A stretch of 64,000 nt of DNA from Falciphora oryzae (Eukaryota > Ascomycota > Sordariomycetes > Magnaporthales > Magnaporthaceae): assembly GCA_000733355.1 (NCBI GenBank), contig JNVV01000028.1:424239-488238 (forward strand), in the 5' to 3' direction. This document shows positions 20,601-32,312 of the stretch, piece after piece. The position numbers and the translations under genes are program-made. Every line of letters begins with the position of its first letter. Within the stretch, counting starts at the first letter, position 1. Below the pieces are notes generated by a model. It saw nothing but the letters and a program-made list of their open reading frames with translations. It was not told the origin of the DNA and did no database searches.

Positions 20601-22382
20601 ATGAGTCCGCCACCACGCCGCTCTTCCCTCGGAATGCTGCTGCGACGAAGCAAGTCGGGCGAGCTCAAGGGCAAGAAGGCCCAGGCTCGCGAGGCCGAGC
20701 TGCAGAGGCAGCGCGACGCGTCCATCCCCAAGTCCCCGCCCCGCCTGCCCGTCCTCTACAATGGCGCTCCCGCCCCGGAGCTGCAGACCTTTGGCGGCGA
20801 CGCGCTGCGCCCCGACTCCATCGCCATCGTCTCGGGCCACGCCTCCTCCATCGCCGACAGCCAGTCTCTGCTCTCCAGGCCCTCGTACGACCCGGGCTCC
20901 CGCTCCGTCGTCAATGTCCCCGTCCCGCCCATCCCCCACGGCGCCTGGGCCGACCCCTACGCCCGCACCGAGAGCATGACCCATCGCGGCCGGTATAGCT
21001 ATGCCAGCAGCGCTGTTAGCACCGTGAACAACCCCAGGAGGGTCCGCAGGCGCAAGGACCCAACCCCTTTCAAGTGAGTCTCTCTCCACCTTGCTCGTCT
21101 CGTCTTCTGTTCCTGCCTGGCTCAGTAGGCAGTGTGCCAGCCAGCCATCTCTTTCGGTTTTGTTTCAAGCCCTAAGCCGCTGACACTCTTCCTTTCCGCA
21201 CCCTCCAGCATTCTGATAGTCGGAACCCGCGGCTCCGGCAAGACGTCGTTCCTCGAGTTCCTCAAAACCTCTCTGGCCCTGCCTCCCAAGAAGCGGGCGA
21301 AGAGCACCACCCCCGACATGGACGACTTCACGCCCGCGCCACCACCGTCTGGCAACTTTATCCCACACTACATCGAGACTGAGATTGACGGCGAGCGCAT
21401 CGGCCTCACCCTGTGGGATTCCGAAGGACTGGAGAAGAACGTGGTTGACCTGCAGCTCCGTGAAATGTCCACTTTCCTCGAGAGCAAATTCGAGGACACG
21501 TTCACAGAGGAGATGAAGGTGATGAGGTCGCCTGGCGCACAAGACACGCACATCCACGCCGTCTTCCTGGTTCTGGACCCTGCCCGGCTAGACCGCAACA
21601 TCGCGTCGGCCAAGGCACAAGCACCTACCGGCCACAACGGCAAGTACGTGGTACAGCCACGCATCGTGGGTGGTCTGGATGAGGACCTGGATCTGCAGGT
21701 CCTGCGGACCCTGCAGGGTAAGACCACCGTCATCCCCGTCATCTCAAAGGCCGATACCATCACGACCAAGCACATGGACGTGCTCAAGCGTACCGTCTGG
21801 GACAGCTTGAAGAAGTCCAACCTGGACCCGCTCCAGGCGCTGGGCTTCGACGAGGACGACTCTTCGACCCCCGACTCTAGCAGAATCGACGAGGAGCCCG
21901 AGCAGGAGGACGAAGAAGATGTGGCTGCACAAGCCGTTCAAGACGGCCGGGTCACGCCAACCAACGAGGCACAACCGCCGGTCCTTGGCGAGGGTGGTGA
22001 GGAGGACCGGCGATCTGCAGCGACCGGGTCGCCCGCGTCGAGGCTGTCGAAGCGCGATTCGATCCGCCGTAGCCGGACACAGGAGGAGCTCAAAGACGAC
22101 GAGCCGCCCTTTATCCCCATGTCTATCATCAGCCCGGACATCTACGAACCCGAAGTCGTAGGGCGTGCTTTCCCCTGGGGATTTGCAGACCCGTACGACT
22201 CGAAGCACTGCGACTTCGTGCGGCTCAAGGAGTCAGTCTTTAGCGATTGGCGCGGCGAGCTGCGCGAGGCCAGCAGGGAGCAGTGGTACGAGACCTGGAG
22301 GACAAGCCGGCTCAAGCAGCGCGAGAACGGCAAGGGTGGTGGTGTCCGTCGCTATGCCACGACTGGAGGCATGGGCAATTGA
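20601..22382 (+). CDS. septin, filamentous-fungal AspE-like
   Basis: Exons 20601-21073 and 21209-22382 (135-nt intron, phase 2) give 548 residues. A long basic, Ser/Pro-rich N-terminus precedes the GTPase domain, which begins FNILIVGTRGSGKTSFLEFL (P-loop GxxGxGKT). The G3 block is TLWDSEG instead of the usual DTPG, and the G4 block is SKAD. An acidic and low-complexity insertion (about residues 375-450) interrupts the C-terminal part, and no C-terminal coiled coil is visible. Septins polymerise into filaments and collars at septa, branch points and conidiophores. The deviant G3 and long N-terminus suggest the filamentous-fungus-specific AspE class rather than Cdc3/10/11/12 types; the class call is from memory of family features. 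The intron falls just before the P-loop. Confidence 0.85.
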
Positions 22383-23662
22383 GAGTGAGGGTTGAGGAAA
22401 TGAAGGGGAAAAAAAGAGAGAACAGCAAGAAACCCGTCTCATTCCAAATCCAAAGGCGCGCCGTGCGTCTGTCCTCTTGCACAACCCTAATAACGCCTTG
22501 CAGGGTGCTCACGCCACATACCCATCCCCTTCTTGGCTCTTCCACACGACTTTTTGGCTCACTGCTCCCTTGCACGTTTCTCATCGCTTCTCTACATTCT
22601 CTTTGTCTTTCTGTGATTGTCATTTTGCTTCTTTTGCACGGTCTAGCAGCATACCCTTTTCGCACCGAGGTTTTTTGCTTTGTTCTTCTTCTATTCTTGA
22701 GCCCGACTCTTGGGGGTTGGCTTTGTTTGAAAGGTCTAGATCAAACTCTGTGGAATGCTCGGCCCCGGCTGACTTGGACCTGAACCCTCAAGATTCAACC
22801 CACCCCCTTTTTTTCCACACCTTTTTTTTTTTTCTTTCTTCGTTTCATTCCCCCATCGGAGGACACGGGACTTTCTTTTAACCGCGGTCGGAGAGGCGTC
22901 TGGAACTATCTCGGGTTGGTGGTCAAAAGAAGCTTCTTTTTTGTTTGTTAACTTCCTCGTCCACCGAGATTCATGGACTTACTTTTACTAGCTTCTACGT
23001 AGTCAGTTTCCCAACACCCTTCTATCGTGCTTTGCCCGTGTCGTCTTCACAGTGACCAAAGTGAGTCCTTGTGGGCTTGGATGGATTGTGTTCCTTCTTT
23101 GTTGCTGCTTCCCCGCCGTGGTTTCTTGAATCTTCTCCCAGAGTCCATTCAAACGTCCACTGAGCGATACCTGCAAGTTGACGTGTCCTTCAGCCGGGAC
23201 CATCCACGCCATTCCTCGAACTGACACCGCAAACAGCTCCAAGTATCGATGGATTTTATATAATCGAACACAGTATCTGTTGAATTAGCTATCTGACGAG
23301 AACCCCCTCGATGACACCTTCAAAGGATACCACTACTCGTTCACTCCCATCTATCTGACAAAACAACGCACGCCAGATTGTTCGAGCCCCCATCGTCAAT
23401 GGATCCCATCCTAGGGAGCAACCCGTGGAAACCCAGGTATGTGACCACCACCTAGCTGTTTACCATAGAACCCCAATTATCAAGTCTCATGTTTTGACAG
23501 GTCCCAAGGAGCAAAATGACACAATGAAAACACAGCCGAGATTGGCGCAAGAATCATGAACCGAAGAGTGGTCGAAGAGGATACGCATAGAGTGCGGTGG
23601 CCGAGATCTGAATCTGTTTGAGGAGTGACTGTTGCTTGTCTGTTGCTGAAAGGAGAGAATCT
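22383..23662. other. intergenic between convergent septin and mucin-like genes
   Basis: T/C-rich sequence likely containing the 3' UTRs of both convergent genes. No coding signal. Confidence 0.45.
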
Positions 23663-26600
23663 TCAGTGCTCGGACTCCTCAGACTTGTCGACCTCTCTAG
23701 TGCCGAACGCCGTCAACTGAGATTTAAGGCCGGACCAGAACCGGCCCTGCAGGCTTGGCCGAGCATCCTGGATCTCGTGTGCGCCGGCCTCCAAGCCAGT
23801 AGACGAGCCGGGGCTGACAGGGCGGAAGGGGACTGGGTGTTCGTGATGGTGATCCAGGAGGGGAGCTCCCGGATCTGGGCCCAGGCGGCCCCCGCCCATA
23901 CCCATGCTCGGGACGGCAGCTGCAGGAGTGGTCTCTGTCAGGAAGGTGGTAAGCCAGCCTAGGGTGTGTTAGCTCTATCTAGCTCGAACGGTTGCTGCTA
24001 ACAGGATATGATCATCCAAAACTTACCTGACGATGTCCACGACGAGATTGTTGGCTCCCATCCTGGCATGTCGGGCCACTCAGACATGCTTAGGGCTGCA
24101 GAAGCGCTGACTTCCACCAAAGCGCTTGTTGTAGATGCCTCTTCGGAAGACGCGCTTGGAACAGAAGTGGCCGCCGTGGTGGATAGTCCATATCCCGTTG
24201 TGGTGCTGCTGGGTGGGAATCCGATAGCATCCGTCAGGCTTGTCTCGAACACTGCGGCGCTGCTGGTACTGTTGGAGGACGGTGCTGGAGAGGTTGCATT
24301 TGTCGTGACCTCGGAGCTGTTCGGGGGTGGAGTAGACGCTGGAAGAGTCGCCAACGTTGAGGTCGGGGACGTCGCAGAACTGTTCGTCGCCGACGTGACT
24401 GACGAATTATTCGGTGCATTGAAGCCCGAGGTTCCGTTTGCCTCGAGTGGAGCAGACAGAAAAGGCGAGGCGGTCAGCGGCGCACTTGTAACAAAGGTGG
24501 TAGTGTTACAAGTCGTTGTGAAGTTGACCCAAGGACCAACGGGAGTAGCCGTTCCGTTCAACGGGAAACCGCCGGGGGTGACAAGACCAGACGTAGTGTC
24601 GCAGGATGTGCTGGTAACAGCGGTACCAAGTGTGCCGCCCGTCGGGAACGAGGTCAAAGTCCCATTCGAAAGCGGGAAGGGAGGACTGGACGCAGCCGGC
24701 TCACTTGTCGTGAGCCGCGATGCTGTTCCGGCTGTCGGTCCAGCAAGGCTGGTCGAATTGGACACAGGGTAGCGCGATGACGAGAGAGAATCAGACGCAG
24801 GTAGCGCGCCCGATGTGTAGGTCTCATCAGGTGCCAGGGTCGCTATAGTGCTGGCGGGAGAAGCCGCAGTTCCAGTTGGGCCAGCCGTGATAGTGGCGTT
24901 CGAAAGAGGGTATAAGGGAGAGGAACTCGAAGCTGTGGGCCAAACGGCGCTAGCCGAGTTTGAAATAGGATACAGAGGAGAGCTTATCGCGGGTGCGGTA
25001 GCAGTCGGCCCGGTAGGGCCGTCGCTCGCGGTGGCATTGGTCAAGGGGTAGGGCGGCGTCGAGGTTGGGAGGGCCGCCGTGCCGTTCACCAGGCAGGGTC
25101 CGACCATCATGCCGCCAGTGCACACCGGCAGCGACGTCGGAGAGGTCAGCTGGGTCGTCACACATGGGCCAGTCATTATACCGCCTGTGCAGATTGTTAC
25201 CGGTTCCGGATACGGGGTCGAGGATGCTGCAAGACACGGCCCAGTCATGATACCTCCTGTGCAGATTGGAAGCGAAGTCGCATTCGAGGTTGTGTTGGGC
25301 CAAGAAGGGCTTGTAGACGGCGCAAGGCAAGGCCCAGACATCGATCCTCCCATGCAGGTAGGAAGAGATCCGCTCAATGCATCCGTCGGGGAAATCTCGG
25401 TGATTGAGCTAGTTGGGGTGGTTGGCGTCGCGGTGCCATTGCATGGGCCTTCCATTGCGCCTCCTGTGCATGTGGGCATAGAGCCGCTCCACGCATTCGT
25501 CAAGGGGGTCTCAACGACCGAAGTTGCTGTTGTAGTTGGTGCTGCGGTGCCATTACACGGTCCTGTCATTGCACCTCCGGTGCAGAAGGGCAGAGATGTA
25601 TTCCAGGAATCCGTCAGGGATATATCGCTGTGGCGGGTGGCTGGTGTGGGTGACGGTGTCGATGTCGTCCCGATGCAAGGCCCCGACATCGAGCCCCCGG
25701 CGCAGAACGGGAGAGATGCGCTCATGGCATCAGTCAGAGACGTCTCGTACACAGAACTCGAATTGGTTGTGGTGGTTGCGGGCAGCGAGCCACTCAAAGC
25801 GTCGGTAAGAGACGTCTCGACCACACCAGAAGTGCTGTGGATACACGGCCCGGACATCACACCCCCAGTGCAGATGGGGAGTAGCGTGGATGTGTTTGAT
25901 GTAGGAATCGGCACACTCCAGGCGTCGGTGAGGGACGTTTCGATCACACCAGAGGTGCTGTGGACACATGGTCCGGACATCGCGCCGCCAGTGCAAGTTG
26001 GCAGCGACGTGTAAGCGTTTGAAGTCGGCAGTGGGGCACTCCAAGCATCGGTCAGGGACGTTTCGAGCACTCCGGATGTGCTGTGAATGCATGGTCCGGA
26101 CATCACACTGCCAGTACAGATGGGGAGCGGCATGGAGGTGTTTGATACCGGAAGCGTTGAGTTGAGTGCCGTGGTTGAGTTGAGCGTCCCAGTCGTGGTC
26201 GGAACACAGGGCCCAGTCATGCCACCGCTTCCGCAAAGGCTGCCCGTAGGGCCGACCCCAGAAAGAGTCGAGTTGGTCCAGGGGAAAGGGGGCGCAGGTG
26301 TGGGTGTCTGTGAAGCTCCCACCCAGCAGGGACCTGTCATCGAGCCCCCTAAGCAGAGAGAGGATGTTGGAGTCCTAAGAGAGGAGGAGTTGTATGCGAG
26401 GGACGAGAAGTTGGAAGAGGAGGGTGAAGGAGCAGCCTGACAAGGGCCGCTCATTGACCTGCCGGAGCATGATGGGAGGGAGGCGGTACCATTGGTCGGA
26501 AGTGCTGACGCTGCCGTGGTGTCCAGTGGGAGAGTTGACATGCCGAAGGTCCCAGTGCCCGTAGGGCCGGCGGGAGTATCTGTGGAGTTGGAAAGAGGGA

Positions 26601-27352
26601 ACGGCGCCAAAGTGGACACAGAAGAGCTAGGTGAAGGCGGGCTAGAGATGCCTGTGCCCTCTGTAGGCCCAGCCACTGATTCCGTTCCATTGAGGCTTGG
26701 GAAAGGCGGAAGGAGATCTGTGGTGGTCGGGCGAATGGGGCTGAGGAGCGAAGACAGGGGTGCGGTCGAAGTCGAGGACAGTGGAAGAGACGTGTACAGC
26801 GACGACGACGACGACGACGAAGCATCTGAGAGAGGGTAGCCAGTCTCGGCCGAGGACGCCATGAAAGTACTCGAAGCGGTCGCGGAGGGCGGATCCGCAG
26901 AGGAAGTAACAGAGCCGCCCACGGGCAGAGCCCCAGACGTGAAGAAGTCGCTTGCAGTCGAGGAAGCAGTCTCGGAGGTCTCCCATGGACGCGGCAGGCC
27001 CGTATCAGACGCAGTGGGCGAATCTGGGGTATTGTCATATTAGAATGGGTAATCTCTGGCATGGTTCCCGAAAGAGCAAGCCAAAGATCCTACCGGTCGT
27101 CGTGGCAGACGTCAAGGCGAGCGGGTTTCCATAGCCGTAGCCGTAGCCAGGGACGGGCGGGTCGGCAAGGGCGCGCAGCTCGGGAACAGATCCGTCAAAG
27201 GCGCCGTCCTGGCGGGAACGCAGCGGGTTGCGGATGCCGGCCGCGTGGCCGTAGGCGCCCGGGAAGCCGTGGTGCTGAGCCATGCCGAATAGCATGAGTC
27301 CGCAGAGGACAGCGGCCCATTGGGCAAATGCGATGCAGGAAGGAAGCCTCAT
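23663..27352 (-). CDS. secreted Ser/Thr-rich mucin-like protein with Cys-flanked decapeptide repeats
   Basis: Exons 27352-27094, 27023-24027 and 23958-23663 give 1183 residues, with both introns in phase 1. Residues 1 to about 24 (FAQWAAVLCGLMLFGMAQ) form a signal peptide. A Gly/Tyr-containing segment follows, then about 1000 residues rich in Ser, Thr, Pro and Asn with many N-glycosylation sites. The middle holds 13 copies of a decapeptide C-x-G-x-x-M-x-G-P-C (for example CTGGAMSGPC and CTGGIMTGPC). Several are followed by about eight degenerate copies of ETSLTDAWS. The C-terminal exon is different: His-rich (LDHHHEHPVPFRP) and charged, without a GPI signal or membrane helix. This suggests a cell-wall or matrix glycoprotein. 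I recognise no described family. The two Cys in each repeat could form small local disulfide loops. Confidence 0.75.
25090..26465 (-). repeat. coding repeat array (C-x-G-x-x-M-x-G-P-C, 13 copies)
   Basis: The array lies inside exon 2 of the mucin-like gene. Spacing between decapeptides varies from about 15 to 45 residues, and the DNA copies have diverged, so this is an old protein-level repeat and not a fresh minisatellite. Confidence 0.8.
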
Positions 27353-30300
27353 GTTTGCCCCGAGACCAAGGTTCTTGGCAGGGCTGCTTTTGAGGACGTC
27401 TCTGTGAAAGAAAGAAATCGCGACCACCCCGGAGATGACGGCGAGGGAGCAGAGACAACCTTGGCGCGGACGCTCTTTCCTGATGCAGGCGCAATAAAGG
27501 GAGGAAGCAAGAGGGTGAAAAGAGTGGATTGGGCTCTCCCAAACTCGAAAGAGAGGGTGCTCAGCGGCAGAGAGCGACCGGCTTTGCTTGTAGAGTCTCC
27601 TTGGCAAAACGAGCGGCAGGCGAGAGCCTGATGTCAGGATGTTGAATCAACCGAGGCAGAACCTTGGGTGGAGAGATCAACCTTGATACCTGGGTGTCAG
27701 GGCACGCAGCCAGAAACGAGCGAGGCGTGGGTGAGAAGCAGGAAAGGAAGGCGGCAGGCGGGGTGCAGAGGGAAAGAAGGGACGAGAGAAGCCGGCTCGT
27801 GTCGCGTTGGGAAGGAGGGTATGGCGGTTCAACACGAGATATATCACCATGAACATGCACAAACGGAAGGAGCGTTCCTTCCTGGACCCGCCGAACGGGA
27901 GGACACTCGGCCGATAGACCCAGGCCGAGGTGAATTTGAGGAGTGTGAATCCCGTCCGCTGCATTGGCCCGCCCCTCATGGCTCTTCTAACGACTCTCTG
28001 ATCCATGGACTAAGAACTGCAGCCGTCGTCACGAGGTGCCTCTTGGAGCTCCTGCCTACTTCACCACCCCACTGAGAATCGATGTCCCAAACGACAGTGG
28101 AGAGTGACACCCAACGGCCGTGAGCACGCACAGTCAAAAGGGGCTTAAAGTTCCCCAGGGAGCACGGTGCACCCGATGGCAGCTTTTTAGCAGCGCGTTC
28201 GCTCCAGTTTCTTCCCTGCAAGTGCCTGGTGCCTGCCTCCAAGGCACGCCGACGTCCCTGCCCAGTCGCACCACGGCGTCGTGCCATCTCGATATCTAGG
28301 CACCCCTGGAGAGTGTAACGCCTACCAAGATATGCGGCAGTAACCAAGACGACGTTTGGACACCAGGCGCTTGTCGAGAAGCACGCACCCATCCCCTCGG
28401 TCGCATCTCCTTGCTTCTCGGCGGGTACAAGCTCGCGTGAGGACTGGGGCCTCGCTTTCCGCGAAAGCAAACAAGGGATGGGCAGGCAACGTTTGCTTCC
28501 GCTTTTCGTCGCTCTGCATCTGGGTAAGCAGCTCCACGAGAGTTGGCAGGATGAGATGGGGCTCGTGGAGGGAGTCCCAGCTCCTCGGCTCACTTTCCCG
28601 TCACGGCAGATGGTAGGTAGCCTAGCGTCGTTTAGGTGGTGTCCGCCAAACTCCCAAAGGGAATGCCTGTAGCCGGACGTTGCCGTCAAGCAATCAAGGA
28701 GGAAGAGTCAGCCATCACAGTAGGGTACGTGGGTGCCAGGGACTTATGCTCCCAGTGTTCCGTGTTGGTACCGATGAGGTGTGTTAGGTAGCTACACGGC
28801 AAGCGGCTCTACTACCATGGACGACGACGAAAAGGGGGCTTCTTGCAGATGAAGGGTGGCCAGGTACGCCTGGGAAGGAAATCTCAGCGCGGGGCAGTTG
28901 TTTGGAGACTCACCTACTCCTTTCTCTTCCATTCCATTCTGTACCACAAGGCTCGCCGTTTGTCCATCAGGCACCCCTTTGTGCTATCTGTGTATATAGG
29001 CCTGGCCTACTGCCCAGGATCCTCACAGGTAGATCTTGCAACCACCGATCACTTTGCCAGATCAGTTGTGGGACAGTGCAACCTAGCGTGATCTCGGGTT
29101 GCCCGACAGATAGAAGAGGAAACGGTCATCTACTTACCCAGCATTATGTTCCGGTCAACCGAATTGGGTCCAGGCCCTGACGGTGTTCGTGTACGGCACA
29201 GGAATGGATGTGAATTGCGTAGATGCCCAGCCAGTAACAAAGCTAGACCTCCTGCCTGGCCATCAGGGGCGTGAACACTACGAGGCATTGGCTCTGTAGA
29301 ATTCACCATGATGATCATGGTATTCTAACTTGAGAAAAGAGAAGAAGAAGAGGGTAGAGACGCGAGACAAGCGGCCACGACGTGAAAGGGGGCGGATTGG
29401 GAGGGGAGGGGGAGGAGCAGGATCCAGACGGGCTCTCGTCCTCAGCAGGGCAGGGGTTGGCCCTGGGCTGCCCGCCTTGGCCCGGACCTGATCTCTGTGG
29501 GACGTCGTGCCCGCTCCCACAGATCCAGAGCTGTGCAAAAGAGATTGGTGTTCAACGGAGGTGAGTGGCCGGGGCCATCTGTAGGGAGGAGGCCTTGTTG
29601 TTGTTGTTGCAGTGCAACGACGGGAGATTCCCAGCGATTGCTCCTCTCCCCCTGTTGTGCAACAATCGCCAAGGCCGAAAGGGGCAGCCGGTCAACCTCG
29701 CACCAAGAAGAATTATTTGCGTAATGAGATACGGGACCGGGAACCGACCTAGGGATTTGCTCGATTCGTCGGGTGTAAAATGAACGGGCAGGCAGGAAAG
29801 AGGGTGCGAGATTCCAACCACCAAAGACAGCCAGATTTGCCTGCCGGACCACGGCCAAGAGCATCAATTGCTTTTCTTTCTTTTCTCAGCGCAAACCCGA
29901 CGCAGCGGTTCGTCACAAGCCTGCAGCAAGCCACAATCACCAACCTTTCTGTCCAATCAATCTCGATAAGGCGCCGTGTGATGTGGACTGCGGGAGAAAG
30001 GACCATGCCTGCTGCTTCTGCTCTCCCTTGCCGCGTCTCCGGACCGCTTGCTCCTGTGAGGCCCATGTCGCTTCGCACGTAGCAAAACTCCGACCCCTCC
30101 TTTCCGCATTCCCGCACTCTTCTCCCGGGTCCGGTTCAAAAAAAAAAAAAAAAAAAACCCATGGGGGTGGGTTGTTTTTTTTTTTTTTTTTTTTTGGATT
30201 TGCGGCTAACGGATGGATGGTCGATCCTGATGATACCAGTCCCAAGAAATGACCCTCGCTGGCAAGTGGCTGAAATCCATCTAAGCTGGATTACGACTGG

Positions 30301-30658
30301 ATCAGGTGTTGGTGCAAGAACAGGGCCCACCTAGTAAGCCACAAAAACGCCAACACTGCTTTGCTTCATTGGTGAGCCTCAACCATGCTGCCAATCAGGC
30401 CACCCCTCCAAAAAAAAAAAAAAAAAAAAAAGGGCTGCTCTCTGATCTGGGATATTACAGGCCTTACCAGTCCCACGCCAAGTAAGCCCCCCATGTTCCA
30501 GAGCTCGCCACCCCCCGCGGCTTGTTTACGGATCGATAGTTCGGCCCTGGCAGCCTGGCTGATCGAAAAAAGTAAAGGTGGTTGGTTTTTGTTTCATTCA
30601 GAGCCCCCCCTGCCATGCCCAATTGGTGGTGACTACGCCGCCCGGAAACCGGCACCTT
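27353..30658. other. long intergenic region
   Basis: Between the mucin-like gene's start and the end of the Rrt8-like gene. Contains probable leader sequence of the mucin-like gene, an A20/T21 inverted tract (30138-30195) and an A21 run near 30411-30431. Open frames of up to 237 codons (27976-28689 minus) have no family resemblance and are not called. Confidence 0.45.
30138..30195. repeat. A20 - 17 nt - T21 inverted homopolymer pair
   Basis: Twenty A are followed by a GC-rich 17-nt spacer containing CCCATGGG, then 21 T. The arms are perfectly complementary and could form a hairpin in single-stranded DNA or RNA. Confidence 0.9.
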
Positions 30659-32312
30659 TCAGTCATCCTTGTCCCCGGCAGCAGCCTGTCCGGTCGTCTG
30701 GGTGGCGCCCTTCGCCTCGATATCTGCCGCCCACAGAGCAGCACCGACTATGTAGGTGGGGTGGAAAACCGGTCAGCAAAAGTTTTGACAGACGGCAACG
30801 TTGAAAAAGCAGCTACCCGGCCGTTTACTTGTGGCACGCGTGTGTGCGACCCCATTGGGAACTTACCAGCGTTTGTGTATTGGAACAGCAGAGACGCGAC
30901 GGGCACCATCTCGAGCAGAGTGGCAACGAGACCAAACCTGGTTGGCGTGGGATTCATTGTCAACTGATGCAGCTAAGAACAGGGGCGGCGGCAATATACT
31001 CAAAGAAGCAAAGCAGGCGCGCGGGAAATAATAGACACGCTATACAAAGACGAAGGGAGAGAGCGACGACAAGGGTGACTTACGCCGTGTAGGAACCTGC
31101 GTGCGTCTCGGCCCAGGCGGACCTCCGCTCCTTGCCCCAGGACTTGAGCTGGAAGTACTGCGTGTTCCGTGCTTGTTAATTTCGCCGTCCAATGGTTGTT
31201 TTACCCTCGCTCACCCACGGAAGCAGTGCCGTGTTTCCCCCGAGACATACACGATCGTGGACACCCTGGCCCCTGGCTCGCCCTGTGTGCGCATCGAGAG
31301 TGTGTTAGCGTTGTTGGCATGGCGCATCAGGTGCGGACTAGGGCACCACCACAGCCTGCAGAAGAGAAACAAAAGGGCGATCTCAACATACCTTGCAGCA
31401 GAATGAAGATCGCGGTCCCGACAACTGGCAGGCAGCGCGCATACGTTGCGTTAGCTTTACATGCTTGGCATGACTTGGGAAGGCAGCCTGGGTCCGGCAG
31501 GCAAGGACGTCACATCACCCACCGGGAATGAAGTTGAGCGGAAGGTGGACGAGGTAGCGCACGATGGCGTTGGGGCTGAAGCTGAACCGCTCAAAGGGAG
31601 ACTTGAGCACCCTGCCCAGCCTGCCGACGGGGTCGGAGCCCGGCTGCAGCTCCCTGCCCTCCTTGACGACGTCGGTCGCGCCGCGGGCGACGAGGGTGCC
31701 GTCAAAGGCGTCCAAGAAGGCATCCTGCATGATGAAGTTGCGGGCGATGACCGACGTGACGGTCGACGACTCGTGGAGGACCAGCAGGACCGTCGTGAAC
31801 ACGGCCAGGGGGCCGTTCATGAAGACGAGGACGGCCAGCTGGGGGAGGTAGGTCAGGATGAACATGGACACCGTCACCGCGGCCGAGGCGGCGAGGGTGG
31901 GGCCGACGCGGGAGAGGAAGGGCTTCCACAGGGTCCGGTGGGAGACGAAGTAGAAGATGCCCTGTTTTGGTTGAGTCGTTTGAGCGGTCAGAAGCAACAC
32001 GGTCCCGGGCCTCTACCCGGTCTGGGCAGCGCCTACGGGGGAGGAAAGGAAATGGTCGCTCGCACCTTGATGGGGTACAGGTAGCTGCCGCTCCTCGCCG
32101 CGTCGTTGACCTGGCGCTTTGCCTCGGCGTAGTCCTCCCTACTGCTCGAGATGGCGAAGGTGTGAGCCTGGGCGCAAGCCTCTACTGCAAGCCATTGGAG
32201 CTCTGGCACGCAAATTGTCGGTGTGACCTGAGCAAATGAGGAGAGGGGAGACGTACACAACTTGCTGCGCCCTTGCCTGCATCGAGCCCACGATTCCAGG
32301 GCTTTGAGACAT
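30659..32312 (-). CDS. Rrt8/EI24-like multi-pass membrane protein
   Basis: Eight exons were reconstructed: 32312-32259, 32167-32066, 31961-31523, 31424-31392, 31282-31251, 31157-31084, 30937-30867, 30747-30659. All phases close, giving 297 residues. The family blocks read in order: SGSYLYPIK-GIFYFVSHRTLW, a hydrophobic pair (AASAAVTVSMFILTYLPQ; VFTTVLLVLHESSTVTSVIA), LPLNFIP-VVGTAIFILLQG, YFQLKSWGKERR, GSYTA-FGLVATLLEMVPVAS, and NAVGAALWAADIE. This matches the yeast Rrt8/Lds1/Lds2 group (lipid-droplet and outer-spore-wall proteins) with its EI24-type fold. Two exons are only 33 and 32 nt. The first donor is uncertain: GTT|GTGTAC closes the frame, while the stronger GTACGT two bases on does not. 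Probably a lipid-droplet or endomembrane protein. Confidence 0.82.

Noticed and set aside
20150..20998. 282-codon plus-strand ORF overlapping the septin exon
   Set aside because: Out of frame with the clear septin coding sequence and rich in Arg/Ala/Pro as expected of a GC-rich shadow.
27976..28689. 237-codon minus-strand ORF
   Set aside because: No domain or codon pattern; lies in DNA with many stop-free frames because of GC content.
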